A stretch of 64,000 nt of DNA from JALZKA01 sp963754045 (GCA_963754045.1 CAVWEN010000003.1:496001-560000); one strand, 5' to 3'; shown: positions 25,222 through 34,307, numbered from the stretch's first letter. Notes: generated from the letters alone by a model not told the origin. Made by a program: numbers and translations.

Positions 25222-26838
25222 ATGACCAAGGACACGGTCCACCTCTACGACACCACCCTCCGCGACGGCATGCAGGGGCAGGGCATGTCGCTCTCCGCTG
25301 CTGAGAAGGTTCGCGTGGTGCAGGCTCTCGATCGTCTCGGCGTGCAGTTCATCGAGGCGGGCTTTCCCAGTTCGAACCCCAAGGAGGAGGAGCTTTTCGA
25401 ATTGCTCGCAGGCGTGGCCCTTGAGCAAGCGTCCGTGTGCGCGTTCGGCATGACGCGGCGCCGCGGCATCAGCGCGGAGGACGACGCCGGCCTGCAGACC
25501 CTGGTCGGTTCGTTTGCCCCGGTCTGCACCCTCGTTGGCAAGACCTGGGCTTTGCATCTCGACAAGGTCACCAAGGTCTCGCGCGAGGAGAATCTGGCGA
25601 TGATCGTCGACTCCGTGAACTACTGCCGGGCGAACGGCAAGCGTGTCGTCTACGACGCCGAGCACTTCTTCGACGGCTGGCGCGACGACAGTAGCTACGC
25701 ACTGGAGTGTCTGCGCGCCGCGGTCGCGGCCGGTGCAGAGAACGTCACCCTCTGTGATACCAACGGTGCCAGCCTGCCAGGAGAGGTGGCCCGGGCGACG
25801 GCAGCGGTGGTGGCCGATCTGGCCGACCGCACCCAGGTGGGGATCCACACCCACAACGACGCCGAGGTGGGGGTCGCGAACTCGCTGGCCGCGGTCGAGG
25901 TGGGTGCGCGCATGGTGCAGGGCACGATGAACGGCCACGGCGAGCGCTGCGGCAACGCCAACCTGGTTTCGATCCTGCCCGCGCTGGAGTTGAAGTTGGG
26001 CTACCAGGTCGTCGGTCCGCAGCGACTGCGGCTGCTGACCGACACGGCCCACTTCGTTGATGAACTGGTCAACGTAACCCCCGATCCGGACCAGCCCTAC
26101 GTGGGGCGCAACGCGTTTGCCCACAAGGGCGGCATGCACGTCGCCGGTGTTCAGGCGGATGCCCGCACGTTCGAGCATCTCGATCCGGAGTCGGTGGGCA
26201 ACGCGCGCGACGTGCTGATCTCCGAGCTCTCGGGCAAGGGCTCCGTGATCTCGCGGGCCGAGAGGGCGGGTATCGAACTCGACGCCGACGCCGCCAAACG
26301 CGCGCTGGAGCGCGTCAAGGAGCGCGAGCACCGCGGCTACCACTACGAGGCGGCCGACGCCTCGTTCGAGTTGATGCTGCGCCGGGAGTCCGGCCAGTAC
26401 TCGTCGCTCTTCAGGCTCGAGAGCTTCCGGGTGATCACCGAGAAGCGGGCGGACGGCCACGTCGAGACGGAGGCGACGATCAAGATCTGGGTCGAGGGGC
26501 ATCGCTATGTGCGCACCGCGGAGGGCAACGGTCCCGTGAACGCACTCGACCGGGCCCTGCGCGCCGCGATCACAGACCTGCATCCCCAACTCGCCGAGAT
26601 CGAGCTCGCCGACTACAAGGTAAGAATCCTCGATTCCCACGACGGCACCGGCGCCGTGACCCGGGTATTGCTCGACTCGTCCGACGGGCAAAGCTCCTGG
26701 GGCTCGATCGGGGTCTCCGAGAACATCATCGAGGCGTCCTGGGAAGCGCTCGTGGACTCACTCGAGTACGCCTTCCAACCCAACGCCGACCCAGGGCTTC
26801 CCGCGTCCTCCGCCTCGCGTCCGGGGGTGGCGCGGTGA
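25222..26838 (+). CDS. cimA: Citramalate synthase
   Basis: Condenses pyruvate and acetyl-CoA to (R)-citramalate, feeding 2-oxobutyrate synthesis (via LeuCD and LeuB) and so isoleucine without threonine deaminase. Homolog of LeuA: HLYDTTLRDGMQGQGMSL, metal site HTHNDAEVGVANSLAAVE, NGHGERCGNANL, RNAFAHKGGMHVAGVQ and a C-terminal regulatory domain. DGMQGQG, NDAEVGVANS and the Arg/Leu-rich pocket are CimA features, as opposed to DGEQSPG and HDDLGLA in LeuA of this genome. Start at ATG 25222; the longer frame from 25177 begins inside the palindrome. 538 aa. Ends with a GTGA overlap. Confidence 0.92.
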   Translation: MTKDTVHLYDTTLRDGMQGQGMSLSAAEKVRVVQALDRLGVQFIEAGFPSSNPKEEELFELLAGVALEQASVCAFGMTRRRGISAEDDAGLQTLVGSFAPVCTLVGKTWALHLDKVTKVSREENLAMIVDSVNYCRANGKRVVYDAEHFFDGWRDDSSYALECLRAAVAAGAENVTLCDTNGASLPGEVARATAAVVADLADRTQVGIHTHNDAEVGVANSLAAVEVGARMVQGTMNGHGERCGNANLVSILPALELKLGYQVVGPQRLRLLTDTAHFVDELVNVTPDPDQPYVGRNAFAHKGGMHVAGVQADARTFEHLDPESVGNARDVLISELSGKGSVISRAERAGIELDADAAKRALERVKEREHRGYHYEAADASFELMLRRESGQYSSLFRLESFRVITEKRADGHVETEATIKIWVEGHRYVRTAEGNGPVNALDRALRAAITDLHPQLAEIELADYKVRILDSHDGTGAVTRVLLDSSDGQSSWGSIGVSENIIEASWEALVDSLEYAFQPNADPGLPASSASRPGVAR

Positions 26839-27992
26839 CCGAGATCCCGCTCGCACGTCCCGACGTGGGGTCGCGCGAGCAGGAGCTGGTGCTCGAGGTT
26901 TTGCGCTCAGGTCGCCTCTCGCTGGGGCCCATGCTCGAGCGATTCGAGGCGGATTTCGCGACCTGGCTGGGAGTCGAGCACGCGGTAGCGGTGTCCTCGG
27001 GCACCACCGGCCTGCACCTGGGCGTTCGGGCGCTCGGCTGGCAAGCGGGCGACGAGGTGATCACATCGCCGTTCTCGTTCGTCGCGTCGGCCAACTGTCT
27101 GCTCTACGAGGCCGTCACACCGGTCTTCTGCGACATCGACCCGGTCACCCTGAACCTCGACCCCAAGGCCGCCTACGCGGCCGTGGGCGAGCGCACGGTG
27201 GGCATCCTGCCGGTCCACATCTTCGGCTATCCCGCGGCGATGGAGGAGCTCCAGGCGATCGCCGACGAGGGCGGTCTGGGCGTACTCGAGGACGCCTGCG
27301 AGGGTCCCGGCGCGAGCGACGCGGCAGGCATCCGGGTCGGGGCGCGGGGAAACCTCGCCGCGTTCGGCTTCTACGCCAACAAGCAGCTCACGACGGGGGA
27401 GGGCGGGATGCTTGTCGTGCGCGATGCCGACGAGGCGGCACGCGTACGCAGCGAACGAAACCAGGGCCGCGCCCTCGACATGGACTGGCTCGACCACGAC
27501 CGTCTTGGCTTCAACTACCGGCTGAGCGACATCCAGGCCGCGCTCGGCGTTGCTCAGGTTGAGCGGGCCGACGAGTTGCTTGCCGCACGGGCGCGAGTGG
27601 CATCCCTATATGGCGAGGCGCTGTCAGCGATGGGGGGAGCGGCGGCCGGTGAGGGTTCCGCCGAAGGTCTCGTGCTTCCGTGCGCGGACCGGGGCGAGGA
27701 GCGCCGCTCCTGGTTCGTCTACACCGTGCGCGTTCCCGCCGATGCGGACCGCGCCGCGGTAATCGCCGGACTGGCGGAGCGAGGCGTCGCCTCAAAGGCC
27801 TACCTGCCCTGCATCCACCTGATGCAGCACTATCGCGAGTTGCTCGGTTTCCAGGGCGGTGAGTTTCCGGTCGCCGAGGAGGTCGCGGAGCGCTCGCTGG
27901 CGCTGCCCTTCTTCCCGGGTATGACGGAAGCCGAGGTGACGCGTGTGACCGACGCTCTGGCCGAGGCCCTCGGAGCCCGCGACTGGTCCTAG
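26835..27992 (+). CDS. DegT/DnrJ/EryC1/StrS family aminotransferase
   Basis: PLP fold-type I sugar-aminotransferase family, 385 aa. VSSGTTGLHLGVRAL, the ring-stacking region SPFSFVASANCLLYEAVTPVF, PVHIFGYPAAMEEL, the PLP lysine in FYANKQLTTGEGGM (Lys183) and FNYRLSDIQAALGVAQ are all clear. Members usually aminate nucleotide-linked keto-sugars in cell-envelope or natural-product glycans. No sugar-nucleotide genes are near; it overlaps cimA by GTGA, so it is part of the leu/cim operon, an odd place for such an enzyme. Its substrate here is unknown. Confidence 0.85.
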   Translation: MTEIPLARPDVGSREQELVLEVLRSGRLSLGPMLERFEADFATWLGVEHAVAVSSGTTGLHLGVRALGWQAGDEVITSPFSFVASANCLLYEAVTPVFCDIDPVTLNLDPKAAYAAVGERTVGILPVHIFGYPAAMEELQAIADEGGLGVLEDACEGPGASDAAGIRVGARGNLAAFGFYANKQLTTGEGGMLVVRDADEAARVRSERNQGRALDMDWLDHDRLGFNYRLSDIQAALGVAQVERADELLAARARVASLYGEALSAMGGAAAGEGSAEGLVLPCADRGEERRSWFVYTVRVPADADRAAVIAGLAERGVASKAYLPCIHLMQHYRELLGFQGGEFPVAEEVAERSLALPFFPGMTEAEVTRVTDALAEALGARDWS

Positions 27993-28004
27993 CCCCACGG
28001 GGGG

Positions 28005-28050
28005 CGAACGTCATTCGTTGAGCCCTATAGGGGGTAATGAGTGACGTTCG
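28005..28050 (+). repeat. 46-bp imperfect palindromic repeat, upstream copy
   Basis: Outer arms CGAACGTCA (28005-28013) and TGACGTTCG (28042-28050) are perfectly complementary; the centre CCCTATAGGG (28023-28032) is a perfect palindrome. Most remaining positions pair only as G-U in a plus-strand RNA, so the plus transcript folds best. The copy is 37/46 identical to the one at 28908. It contains the G-run ribosome site and the ATG (28037) of the next gene. Confidence 0.85.
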
Positions 28051-28924
28051 CGCAACCAGGATCGCTGGCAAGCAGTTCAACCGCATCTCACGAGGCCAGC
28101 TTCGCTCCCTGGGCATGAGCGACGCCGCGATCGCCCACCGGGTCGCGAGCGGCCGGCTTGAGATCGCGGCTGGCGGGGTGTTCGCCTTTGCCCCGTTGCT
28201 CGCCCACGATCCATGGGGTCGGTGGATGGCAGCAACTCTCACCCACGAGAGGACGCTGCTCAGTCACCTCAGCGCCAGTGTTGCTTGGGGGGTGCTCTCC
28301 ACCGAGGGTGCGACCATTTCGGTGACCCGCCCAGGGTCGGGAGGATTGCAGCGGTACGGCGACATCGTCGTCCATCGGAGCATCACGCTGGTAGGGGAAC
28401 ACGCCGAGCAGCGGGGCATTCCGATTACCTCGATGCCACGGACGCTTCTGGACATCGCGTGCCTGGTGAGTCGACCAGCCTTGGCGCGCGCCGTGCGCGA
28501 ATCGGTTCGCCTCGAGCTGGTGACCCTGTATGAGCTCGGAGGTGCGCTCGGTCGCTACCGAGGAAGGCGAGGATGCAGGCGGCTGGCTGCAACGGTTCAG
28601 CGCTACTCAGGCCTGCCCCTCAAGGACGCAAGAAGCGGTGCTGAGATCCGCGCTTTGGAGCTGCTCCGCGACGCCGGAGTGAAGATGCCGCGACTGAACG
28701 TCAAGGTCGCGGGACATGAGGCGGACTTGAGCTGGCCGATGTGCCGGTTGATCATCGAGATCGACGGAAGTCCGTTCCACCAAGATCTGGGTGAGGACGC
28801 TCGCAAGGAAGGCGCCTGGAAGGCCGCCGGCTGGACGGTCCGCCGTTTACCGAGCGACGACGTCTACGAGCGTCCTGAGCGCCTCATCGCACTCACCGCG
28901 TCCGCGCCGAACGTCACCCCTTGA
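28037..28924 (+). CDS. AbiEi-like N-terminal domain plus DUF559/Vsr-like nuclease domain protein
   Basis: 295 aa. The N-terminal part (ISRGQLRSLGMSDAAIAHRV, ASGRLEIAAGGVFAF) resembles the winged-helix AbiEi antitoxin domain; SVTRPGSGGLQRYGDIVVHR and TSMPRTLLDIACLV are typical of this actinobacterial family. The C-terminus (residues about 205-290) matches the DUF559 PD-(D/E)xK fold: SGAEIRALELL, ADLSWPMCRLIIEIDG, FHQDLGEDARKEGAWKAAGW. No cognate AbiEii toxin is adjacent. The first codons (MSDVR) and the last (PNVTP, stop) are encoded by the two flanking palindromic repeats, so the gene looks like a self-contained cassette. Function unknown; DNA nicking or defence is inference. Confidence 0.75.
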   Translation: MSDVRATRIAGKQFNRISRGQLRSLGMSDAAIAHRVASGRLEIAAGGVFAFAPLLAHDPWGRWMAATLTHERTLLSHLSASVAWGVLSTEGATISVTRPGSGGLQRYGDIVVHRSITLVGEHAEQRGIPITSMPRTLLDIACLVSRPALARAVRESVRLELVTLYELGGALGRYRGRRGCRRLAATVQRYSGLPLKDARSGAEIRALELLRDAGVKMPRLNVKVAGHEADLSWPMCRLIIEIDGSPFHQDLGEDARKEGAWKAAGWTVRRLPSDDVYERPERLIALTASAPNVTP

Positions 28925-28953
28925 GTCCTATGGGGGGTAGGAAATGACGTTCG
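28908..28953 (+). repeat. 46-bp imperfect palindromic repeat, downstream copy
   Basis: Same length and same perfect 9-bp outer arms (28908-28916 and 28945-28953) as the copy at 28005, with nine differences between copies, mostly in the inner third. The TGA stop of the nuclease-like gene lies within it. As a hairpin it could terminate that gene and the convergent methyltransferase gene. Confidence 0.85.
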
Positions 28954-28965
28954 GCGAAGGGCGGG

Positions 28966-29778
28966 TTAGGGCTTGCGGGCGATTGTTCGCAGGTACTCGC
29001 CCTCGAGGCGGAGCGTGCCGTCGGTGGCCTGGTTCTCTGAGGCCAACTGCTCGTCGAACTCGACTTCCAGCGCCGCGAACTTCTCGTCCCCGAGGACAGC
29101 CTTCGCGGTCACCATCGGCCCGAAGTTGCGGACGAAGTGCTCGTGGTAGCCGTCGACGCTCTCGTGCTCGAAAACATTCACACATCGTTCGAACGAGACC
29201 TCGACGCCGAGGGGGTCGAGCAGCCCACGCACGTGGTCGGGGTCGCCCCACAGCGGTGGCGGCTGAAAGCCCGCAGGGGGTGGCGGCATGTAGCTCGCGG
29301 TCAACCTGAACATCGCGCCAACGGCGCCCTCAAGCGTCCAGGCGCAGAACCCGATGATTCCTCCTGGCTTGCAGACGCGCACGATCTCTGCAGCCGCGAG
29401 CGCGTGATCCGGCGCGAACATGTGACCGAATGTGGAGGTGACCCGGTCGAATGCGCCGTCGTCGAACGGCAGCTCCTGCGCGTCCGCCTCCACCCATTCG
29501 ATTTCAACACCCTCAGCGTCGGCTCGCCGTCTTCCGGCCTCGAAATGCAGGCTCGAGATGTCCGACGCGGTGACGTTCACCCCACGCTTGGCCGCCGGAA
29601 CGGCAACGGACCCGCCGCTACCGGCACCCACGTCGAGTAGATCCATGCCCGGCTCGATGCCGACCGCGTCCAGCAAAGCGGGGCCGACGCCACGGACGTA
29701 GTCGGCAACCTGATCCCAGTCGCCGGCCTCCCAGACGGCCCTGTTGCGTTCCTGTGCCTCTGGATTGACTGCCACCAC
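28966..29778 (-). CDS. Class I SAM-dependent methyltransferase
   Basis: UbiE/Methyltransf_11-type enzyme, 270 aa from the GTG at 29778 (a second GTG follows at 29775; GAGGGGG lies just upstream). Motif I MDLLDVGAGSGGSVAVPAAK, ASDISSLHFE, motif VEADAQELPFDDGAFDRVTS and VCKPGGIIGFCAWT. The frame is open upstream to 29892, but that extension lacks conserved sequence. The substrate is not evident; relatives act on quinones, sterols and small metabolites. A demethylmenaquinone methyltransferase (MenG/UbiE) role is possible but the usual MenG signature motifs are absent. Confidence 0.8.
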   Translation of the reverse strand: MVAVNPEAQERNRAVWEAGDWDQVADYVRGVGPALLDAVGIEPGMDLLDVGAGSGGSVAVPAAKRGVNVTASDISSLHFEAGRRRADAEGVEIEWVEADAQELPFDDGAFDRVTSTFGHMFAPDHALAAAEIVRVCKPGGIIGFCAWTLEGAVGAMFRLTASYMPPPPAGFQPPPLWGDPDHVRGLLDPLGVEVSFERCVNVFEHESVDGYHEHFVRNFGPMVTAKAVLGDEKFAALEVEFDEQLASENQATDGTLRLEGEYLRTIARKP

Positions 29779-29902
29779 GTACCCCCTCGGTCGACTGACT
29801 ACGCTCGCGTCCGATGCCGGATCTGCGCGCCAGACATCCGCGTGAGCATCGAGATCGAGCATAACGCGCAGCGCGCTATCCGCGTGCCACACTGACCGGC
29901 CC

Positions 29903-31276
29903 GTGGGTCGCTTCGATACACCTCAGGACGCGCTTTTCGCGCAGATCAACGCCTCGATTGGATTCGACAGGCGTCTTTGGCCGCAGGACGTGCGTGGCTC
30001 GGTCGCCCACGCGGGTGCGCTCAATCGCGCCGGCGTGCTGAGCGATGAGGAACTGGCACAGCTGTGCGAGGGCCTTGAACGTGTCGCTGGCGAGCTTGAG
30101 CGGAACGAGTTCCCGTTCGCGGACGGCGACGAAGACATCCATATGGCCATCGAGCGGCGCCTTACGGAGCTGGTGGGGACGGTCGGAGGCAAGCTGCACA
30201 CTGGGCGCTCGCGCAACGACCAGGTCGCAACCGACATGGCGCTGTACGTGCGTGAGCGCAGCGACGCGGCCCGCGGGTTGATCGTCGCACTGATGACCAC
30301 GATCACTGCGGCTGCCACTCGCCACGCCGACTGGCCGATGCCCGGCTACACCCACCTTCAGCGCGCCCAGCCCGTGTATTTGGGCCACCACCTGCTCGCG
30401 TACTTCTGGATGCTCGAGCGGGATGCCCGGCGTTTCAATGCCGCCGCACAATCAGCGAGCCGGGAGATGCCGCTTGGGTCGGGGGCCCTGGCGGGACTCA
30501 ACTGGGAGCTCGACCGCGCCGGGACGGCAGACGCGCTCGGGTTCGCGGCTCCAAGTCACAACTCGATCGACGCCGTCGCAAACCGCGACTCGGTACTCGA
30601 TTATCTCTCGGCGGCTGCGATCTGCGCGACCCACCTCTCGCGCCTCGGCGCCGAGATCGTGCTGTGGTCGAGCCAGGAGTTCGGCTTTTGCGAGCCCGCC
30701 GACGACTTCGCCAGCGGCTCGTCGATCATGCCCCAGAAGAAAAACCCCGACGCTGCCGAGCTGCTGCGGGGCAAAGCTCCGCGAGTCGGCGCCTCCCTGC
30801 AGTCACTGCTCGGCGTGTTGCACGCGCTACCGCTTGCCTATGCGAAGGACCTACAGGAGGACAAGGAGGCGCTCTTTGACGCCGTGGACACCGTGGAGCT
30901 CTGCCTTCAGGCTGCCGAGCGAATGCTCGCCGGGCTCACCTTCGACCGCGAGCGCCTCGCCGCCGCCGCCGCCGACGAGTTTTTGGCCGCAACCGACATC
31001 GCCGACATGCTCGTACGCAAGGGGATGCCGTTCCGCGAGGCTCACGGCGTGGTGGGCAGCCTCGTCCGCGACGCGTTGGCAGCTGGCCGGCCGCTTTCCG
31101 AGTTGACGCCCGAGGAGTTGGCCCACCGCTCAGACCTCCTCGGCGACGATTACTACGAGGTCCTGCGACCCGAGAACTGGATCGAGAGCAAGAAGTCGGC
31201 CGGCGGGACCGCGTCGGCGCCATTCGCCAGTCAGCTAGCTGCTGCGCGCGAGGTGCTGGAAGACCTGCGCGGGTGA
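29903..31276 (+). CDS. argH: Argininosuccinate lyase
   Basis: Cleaves argininosuccinate to arginine and fumarate, last step of arginine synthesis. Fumarase/aspartase superfamily signature GSSIMPQKKNPDAAELLRGK is exact, with HTGRSRNDQVATDMALYVR, PGYTHLQRAQPVYLGHHLL and the C-terminal AHGVVGSLVRDAL. 457 aa, full length. GTG start at 29903 gives MGRFDTPQDALFAQ (most relatives start a little earlier with W/GGRF). No other arg genes are in the window. Overlaps the glycosylase gene by GTGA. Confidence 0.96.
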   Translation: MGRFDTPQDALFAQINASIGFDRRLWPQDVRGSVAHAGALNRAGVLSDEELAQLCEGLERVAGELERNEFPFADGDEDIHMAIERRLTELVGTVGGKLHTGRSRNDQVATDMALYVRERSDAARGLIVALMTTITAAATRHADWPMPGYTHLQRAQPVYLGHHLLAYFWMLERDARRFNAAAQSASREMPLGSGALAGLNWELDRAGTADALGFAAPSHNSIDAVANRDSVLDYLSAAAICATHLSRLGAEIVLWSSQEFGFCEPADDFASGSSIMPQKKNPDAAELLRGKAPRVGASLQSLLGVLHALPLAYAKDLQEDKEALFDAVDTVELCLQAAERMLAGLTFDRERLAAAAADEFLAATDIADMLVRKGMPFREAHGVVGSLVRDALAAGRPLSELTPEELAHRSDLLGDDYYEVLRPENWIESKKSAGGTASAPFASQLAAAREVLEDLRG

Positions 31277-31878
31277 GCCCGGCAGCGGAGCCGCTGCCGG
31301 CGGGGCCGCTACTCGGTCGCGACTTCTACGACCGGTCCGTCCACGATGTGGCTCGCGACCTGATCGGCTGCACCCTGGTGGTGGACGGGGTCGGCGGAGT
31401 GATCGTCGAAACCGAGAGCTACCACCAGTCCGAACCCGCGTGCCACGCATACGCTGGGCTCACCCCGCGTACCGCACCGTTGTTCGGGCCGCCGGGCAAC
31501 GCCTACGTCTACCTCTCCTACGGCGTTCACGACCTGCTGAACGCGGTCGCGGAGCCCAAGGGGGTTGGTACTGCGGCGCTGATCCGGGCCATCGAACCGA
31601 GGTGGGGACTCGATCGGATGCGCGAACGCCGCGGGTTGGAGGCGGATCGACTTCTGTGCGCGGGCCCGGGACGGCTGACCCAAGCGCTGGGCATAACGCG
31701 CGCTCACAATGAACTGCCGCTTGACAAACCGCCGTTCGAGCTGAGGGCGCCGAATCAACGCAAGAGGCCTGAGATCGTCGCCGGGCCGAGGATCGGGATC
31801 ACACGAGCGGTTGATCTGCCCTGGCGCTTCTGCGCCGCCGGCAGCAGCCGCTACGTGTCGCACTCGCTCCCGCGTTAG
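31273..31878 (+). CDS. 3-Methyladenine DNA glycosylase (AAG/MPG type)
   Basis: Base-excision repair enzyme removing alkylated purines. The MPG fold is recognisable: LGRDFYDRSVHDVARDLIG, IVETESYHQSEPACHAYAG (general base Glu), TPRTAPLFGPPGNAYVYLSYG with the DNA-intercalating Tyr region, AALIRAIEP, GPGRLTQALGI and GPRIGITRAVDLPWRF. 201 aa is normal. GTG start overlapping the argH stop; pairing of these two genes occurs in other bacteria. Overlaps the convergent PBP gene by 4 nt. Confidence 0.9.
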   Translation: MSPAAEPLPAGPLLGRDFYDRSVHDVARDLIGCTLVVDGVGGVIVETESYHQSEPACHAYAGLTPRTAPLFGPPGNAYVYLSYGVHDLLNAVAEPKGVGTAALIRAIEPRWGLDRMRERRGLEADRLLCAGPGRLTQALGITRAHNELPLDKPPFELRAPNQRKRPEIVAGPRIGITRAVDLPWRFCAAGSSRYVSHSLPR

Positions 31879-34274
31879 CGCCGGCCGCGGCCCACCACCC
31901 CGCCGCCAACCTCGTCGGTCGGTGCCGCGGGGGTCGGCGCGGTCGGGGCTGCCTCGGGGGCCGGCTCGTCGGGGGCGCCTTCCTCTGGTGCGGGCGTGGG
32001 TGCGACAGGCGCCGCGGACTCGACTGGATCAGGGGCGACGGAGCTGCTGTCTGCGGCGTCGGTCTCAGCACCAACGGTGTTCAAGTACGCGTTGACGATG
32101 TCAGCGAAGATCAGCGCTGGATAGGTGCCGCCGTCGACCGGGGCGCCACCGAACTCGGTCGTCATCGGTGTGACCGAGTCCGCATGTCCAACCCAGACGC
32201 ATGCAGTTATGTCGTCGGTTGCGCCGCAGAACCAGGCATCACCGTTGTCGTCTGTGGTTCCGGTCTTGCCCCACGTGGACTCACCGGTCTGCGCGCGCTT
32301 GCCGGTCCCGGAGCTGACGACGGTCGCGAGGGTAGAGCGCGCGGTCTTTGCGGTCTCGGGCGAGATCACCTGCTTGCGCTCGGCCTCGTTCTGGCCGCTG
32401 GACTCGTTCTTGTCCTTGACGAGCTCGAGGTCGCCGTCTTCGTTTTCCGCCTCGACCTTGGAGATGGCCACGGGGCCGCCGTTGTTGGAGGCCATCGAAC
32501 CTGTGACGCGGTTGCCATCCTCGGCGATCGTGTTGTAGGCGTGCGCCATCTCCAGCGTCGTCACGCCGACCTCGAGTCCCCCGAGCACCATCGCCGGGTT
32601 GTAGGGCTCAAACGGCCCGCCCTGAATCGAGTACTCGAACGATGTCTCGAGATCCGTGTCGATGCCCATTGAGTCGGCCGTACGCGCGACGTTTGAAGGC
32701 CCAACCGCCAACCCCAACTCGGCGTAGACCGAATTGTCGGAGAACGTCGTGGCCGACGCTAGTGAGGCGGAACCGAGATAGTTGTCGTCATAGTTCGCGG
32801 GGCGGAAGATGTCGGGCACCTTCTTGTTCTTGCCGCTCTTCTTCGGGACCTTGGCAACGAACGGGAATTCCTTCGGAGCCGAGGCGAACACCTCGCCGGT
32901 CGAGTGCCCGGCCTCGAGTGCCGTGACCAGCGTGAACGGCTTCCATGACGAGCCGGGCTGTCGATGGCCGTTCGTGGCAAGGTTGAACGGTGCCCCGTCG
33001 TAGTCCGATCCACCGACCATCGCGAGCACGCCGGCGGTTTCGTTGTCCAAGACGACAACTGACGTGTCGAGGCCCACGCCCGACACCTTGCCGACCGCGG
33101 CCGCCTCGACGGCGCGCTGAAGCTCGAGGTCGAGTGTGGAGGTGACCTCCAAGCCGCCGCCGAAAGCTTCACCTGGCCCATAACGGTCGACGAGCTGCTG
33201 GCGCAGCCACGAGGTGAAGTACGGAGCCTCGGAATCGTCGGCGGGGGGACTGATTGCCGCGGGCGGGGGCAGCGGGCGCGTCAGATATTCGTCGTACTCG
33301 GGGTCCGTGATGAAACCCTGCTCGAGCATCTTCGCGAGCACGATGTCGCGCTGCGCCTTCGAGTTCTCCGGCTCGGCCCGCGGTGAATAGGCGGCGGGCG
33401 AGGAGATGATCGCAGCGAGCAGCGCGGCCTCATGCGGCAGTACCTGCGAAGCGCAGGTGGACTGCCCCTCATCGCCGCATCCTTCGTGGGTGTAGCCGAA
33501 GAACGTCTGGGCGGCAGCCTCGATCCCGTAGGCGCCCTCCCCGAAGTACACCGAGTTCAGGTACTCGGTCATGATCTTGTCCTTCGACCAGTTGCGCTCC
33601 AGCTGATAGGCCAGTGCGGCCTCGCGGAGCTTCTGGAAGATGGTCCTGCTGTCCTGCGCCACAAGCGCGTTCTTGACGAATTGCTGGGTGATCGTGGAGG
33701 CGCCCTGGGCGGCCGAGCCGGAGAGGACGTCCTCGCGCACGGCGCGCAGGATGCCGAGATAGTCGACGCCGCGGTGGTTGTAGAAGCGTTCGTCCTCGAT
33801 CGCGACCACGGCCTCCTTGACAGTGGGCGAGATCTCCTCCGAGGGCACGAGGATGCGGCCCTCGTTGTTGGTGAGCGTCGCGAGGCGCTCGCCCTTGCGG
33901 TCGAGGATCACCGAGTTCTGGGCCCGCAGATACTGGGCCCGATTCTCGAGGGCCGGCAGATCCTGGGCAACGGCCATCATGATCCCGAAGATCCAGGAGA
34001 TGCCCGCAAGGACCACCAGGCCCATGATCACCAGCGCGGCGCGCAGCTTCTTCAGCTTCGGCTTCGACCGGCCGTTGCCACCATTCCCGTTCCCGCCGTT
34101 CGAACCCCCGCCGTCGAGCGCAACCAGCTCGGCGGGCCGCCCTTCACCCACCTCGGCCGGGGAAGTGTCGGCAGGGGATGCATCGGCGGGGTCTCCTTCG
34201 CGGGCAGCGACCCGCTGCTCAGCGCGTTCCGCGGCGCTGGGCCTTCGCCACTTAGACTTGTCGTCGGAAGCCAT
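31875..34274 (-). CDS. Class A penicillin-binding protein (bifunctional transglycosylase/transpeptidase)
   Basis: Peptidoglycan synthase, 799 aa, type II membrane protein. Cytoplasmic N-terminus with a Gly/Asn-rich linker (about residues 54-68), a TM helix near residues 79-103, GT51 domain (EDERFYNHRGVDYLG, QGASTITQQFVKNALV, YLNSVYFGEGAYGIEAAA) and transpeptidase domain with the three motifs SSWKPF (nucleophile Ser), SDNS and KTGTTDD. The C-terminal ~60 residues are a Pro/Ala/Glu-rich tail ending GVVGRGRR, a likely extended wall-facing tail. The N-terminus and tail are low complexity. The 5' leader carries a hairpin plus T-run (34280-34307). Confidence 0.94.
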   Translation of the reverse strand: MASDDKSKWRRPSAAERAEQRVAAREGDPADASPADTSPAEVGEGRPAELVALDGGGSNGGNGNGGNGRSKPKLKKLRAALVIMGLVVLAGISWIFGIMMAVAQDLPALENRAQYLRAQNSVILDRKGERLATLTNNEGRILVPSEEISPTVKEAVVAIEDERFYNHRGVDYLGILRAVREDVLSGSAAQGASTITQQFVKNALVAQDSRTIFQKLREAALAYQLERNWSKDKIMTEYLNSVYFGEGAYGIEAAAQTFFGYTHEGCGDEGQSTCASQVLPHEAALLAAIISSPAAYSPRAEPENSKAQRDIVLAKMLEQGFITDPEYDEYLTRPLPPPAAISPPADDSEAPYFTSWLRQQLVDRYGPGEAFGGGLEVTSTLDLELQRAVEAAAVGKVSGVGLDTSVVVLDNETAGVLAMVGGSDYDGAPFNLATNGHRQPGSSWKPFTLVTALEAGHSTGEVFASAPKEFPFVAKVPKKSGKNKKVPDIFRPANYDDNYLGSASLASATTFSDNSVYAELGLAVGPSNVARTADSMGIDTDLETSFEYSIQGGPFEPYNPAMVLGGLEVGVTTLEMAHAYNTIAEDGNRVTGSMASNNGGPVAISKVEAENEDGDLELVKDKNESSGQNEAERKQVISPETAKTARSTLATVVSSGTGKRAQTGESTWGKTGTTDDNGDAWFCGATDDITACVWVGHADSVTPMTTEFGGAPVDGGTYPALIFADIVNAYLNTVGAETDAADSSSVAPDPVESAAPVAPTPAPEEGAPDEPAPEAAPTAPTPAAPTDEVGGGVVGRGRR

Positions 34275-34279
34275 GCCTT

Positions 34280-34307
34280 AAAAAAAGAGGGCGGCCCCCG
34301 TGCCGCC
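34280..34307 (-). terminator. Hairpin with T7 tract immediately upstream of the PBP gene
   Basis: On the minus strand GGCGGC-acgggg-GCCGCC is followed by CTC and seven T, the layout of a rho-independent terminator, ending 6 nt before the PBP ATG. No gene ends nearby on that strand, so it would act as an attenuator in the PBP leader or shield it from antisense transcripts. U-tract terminators are otherwise scarce in this window. Confidence 0.5.

Noticed and set aside
25039..26691. Long antisense frame (550 codons, minus strand) opposite cimA
   Set aside because: Mirrors the codon periodicity of cimA in a GC-rich genome; its protein is His/Arg/Gly-rich with no motif, while the plus strand has all CimA motifs.
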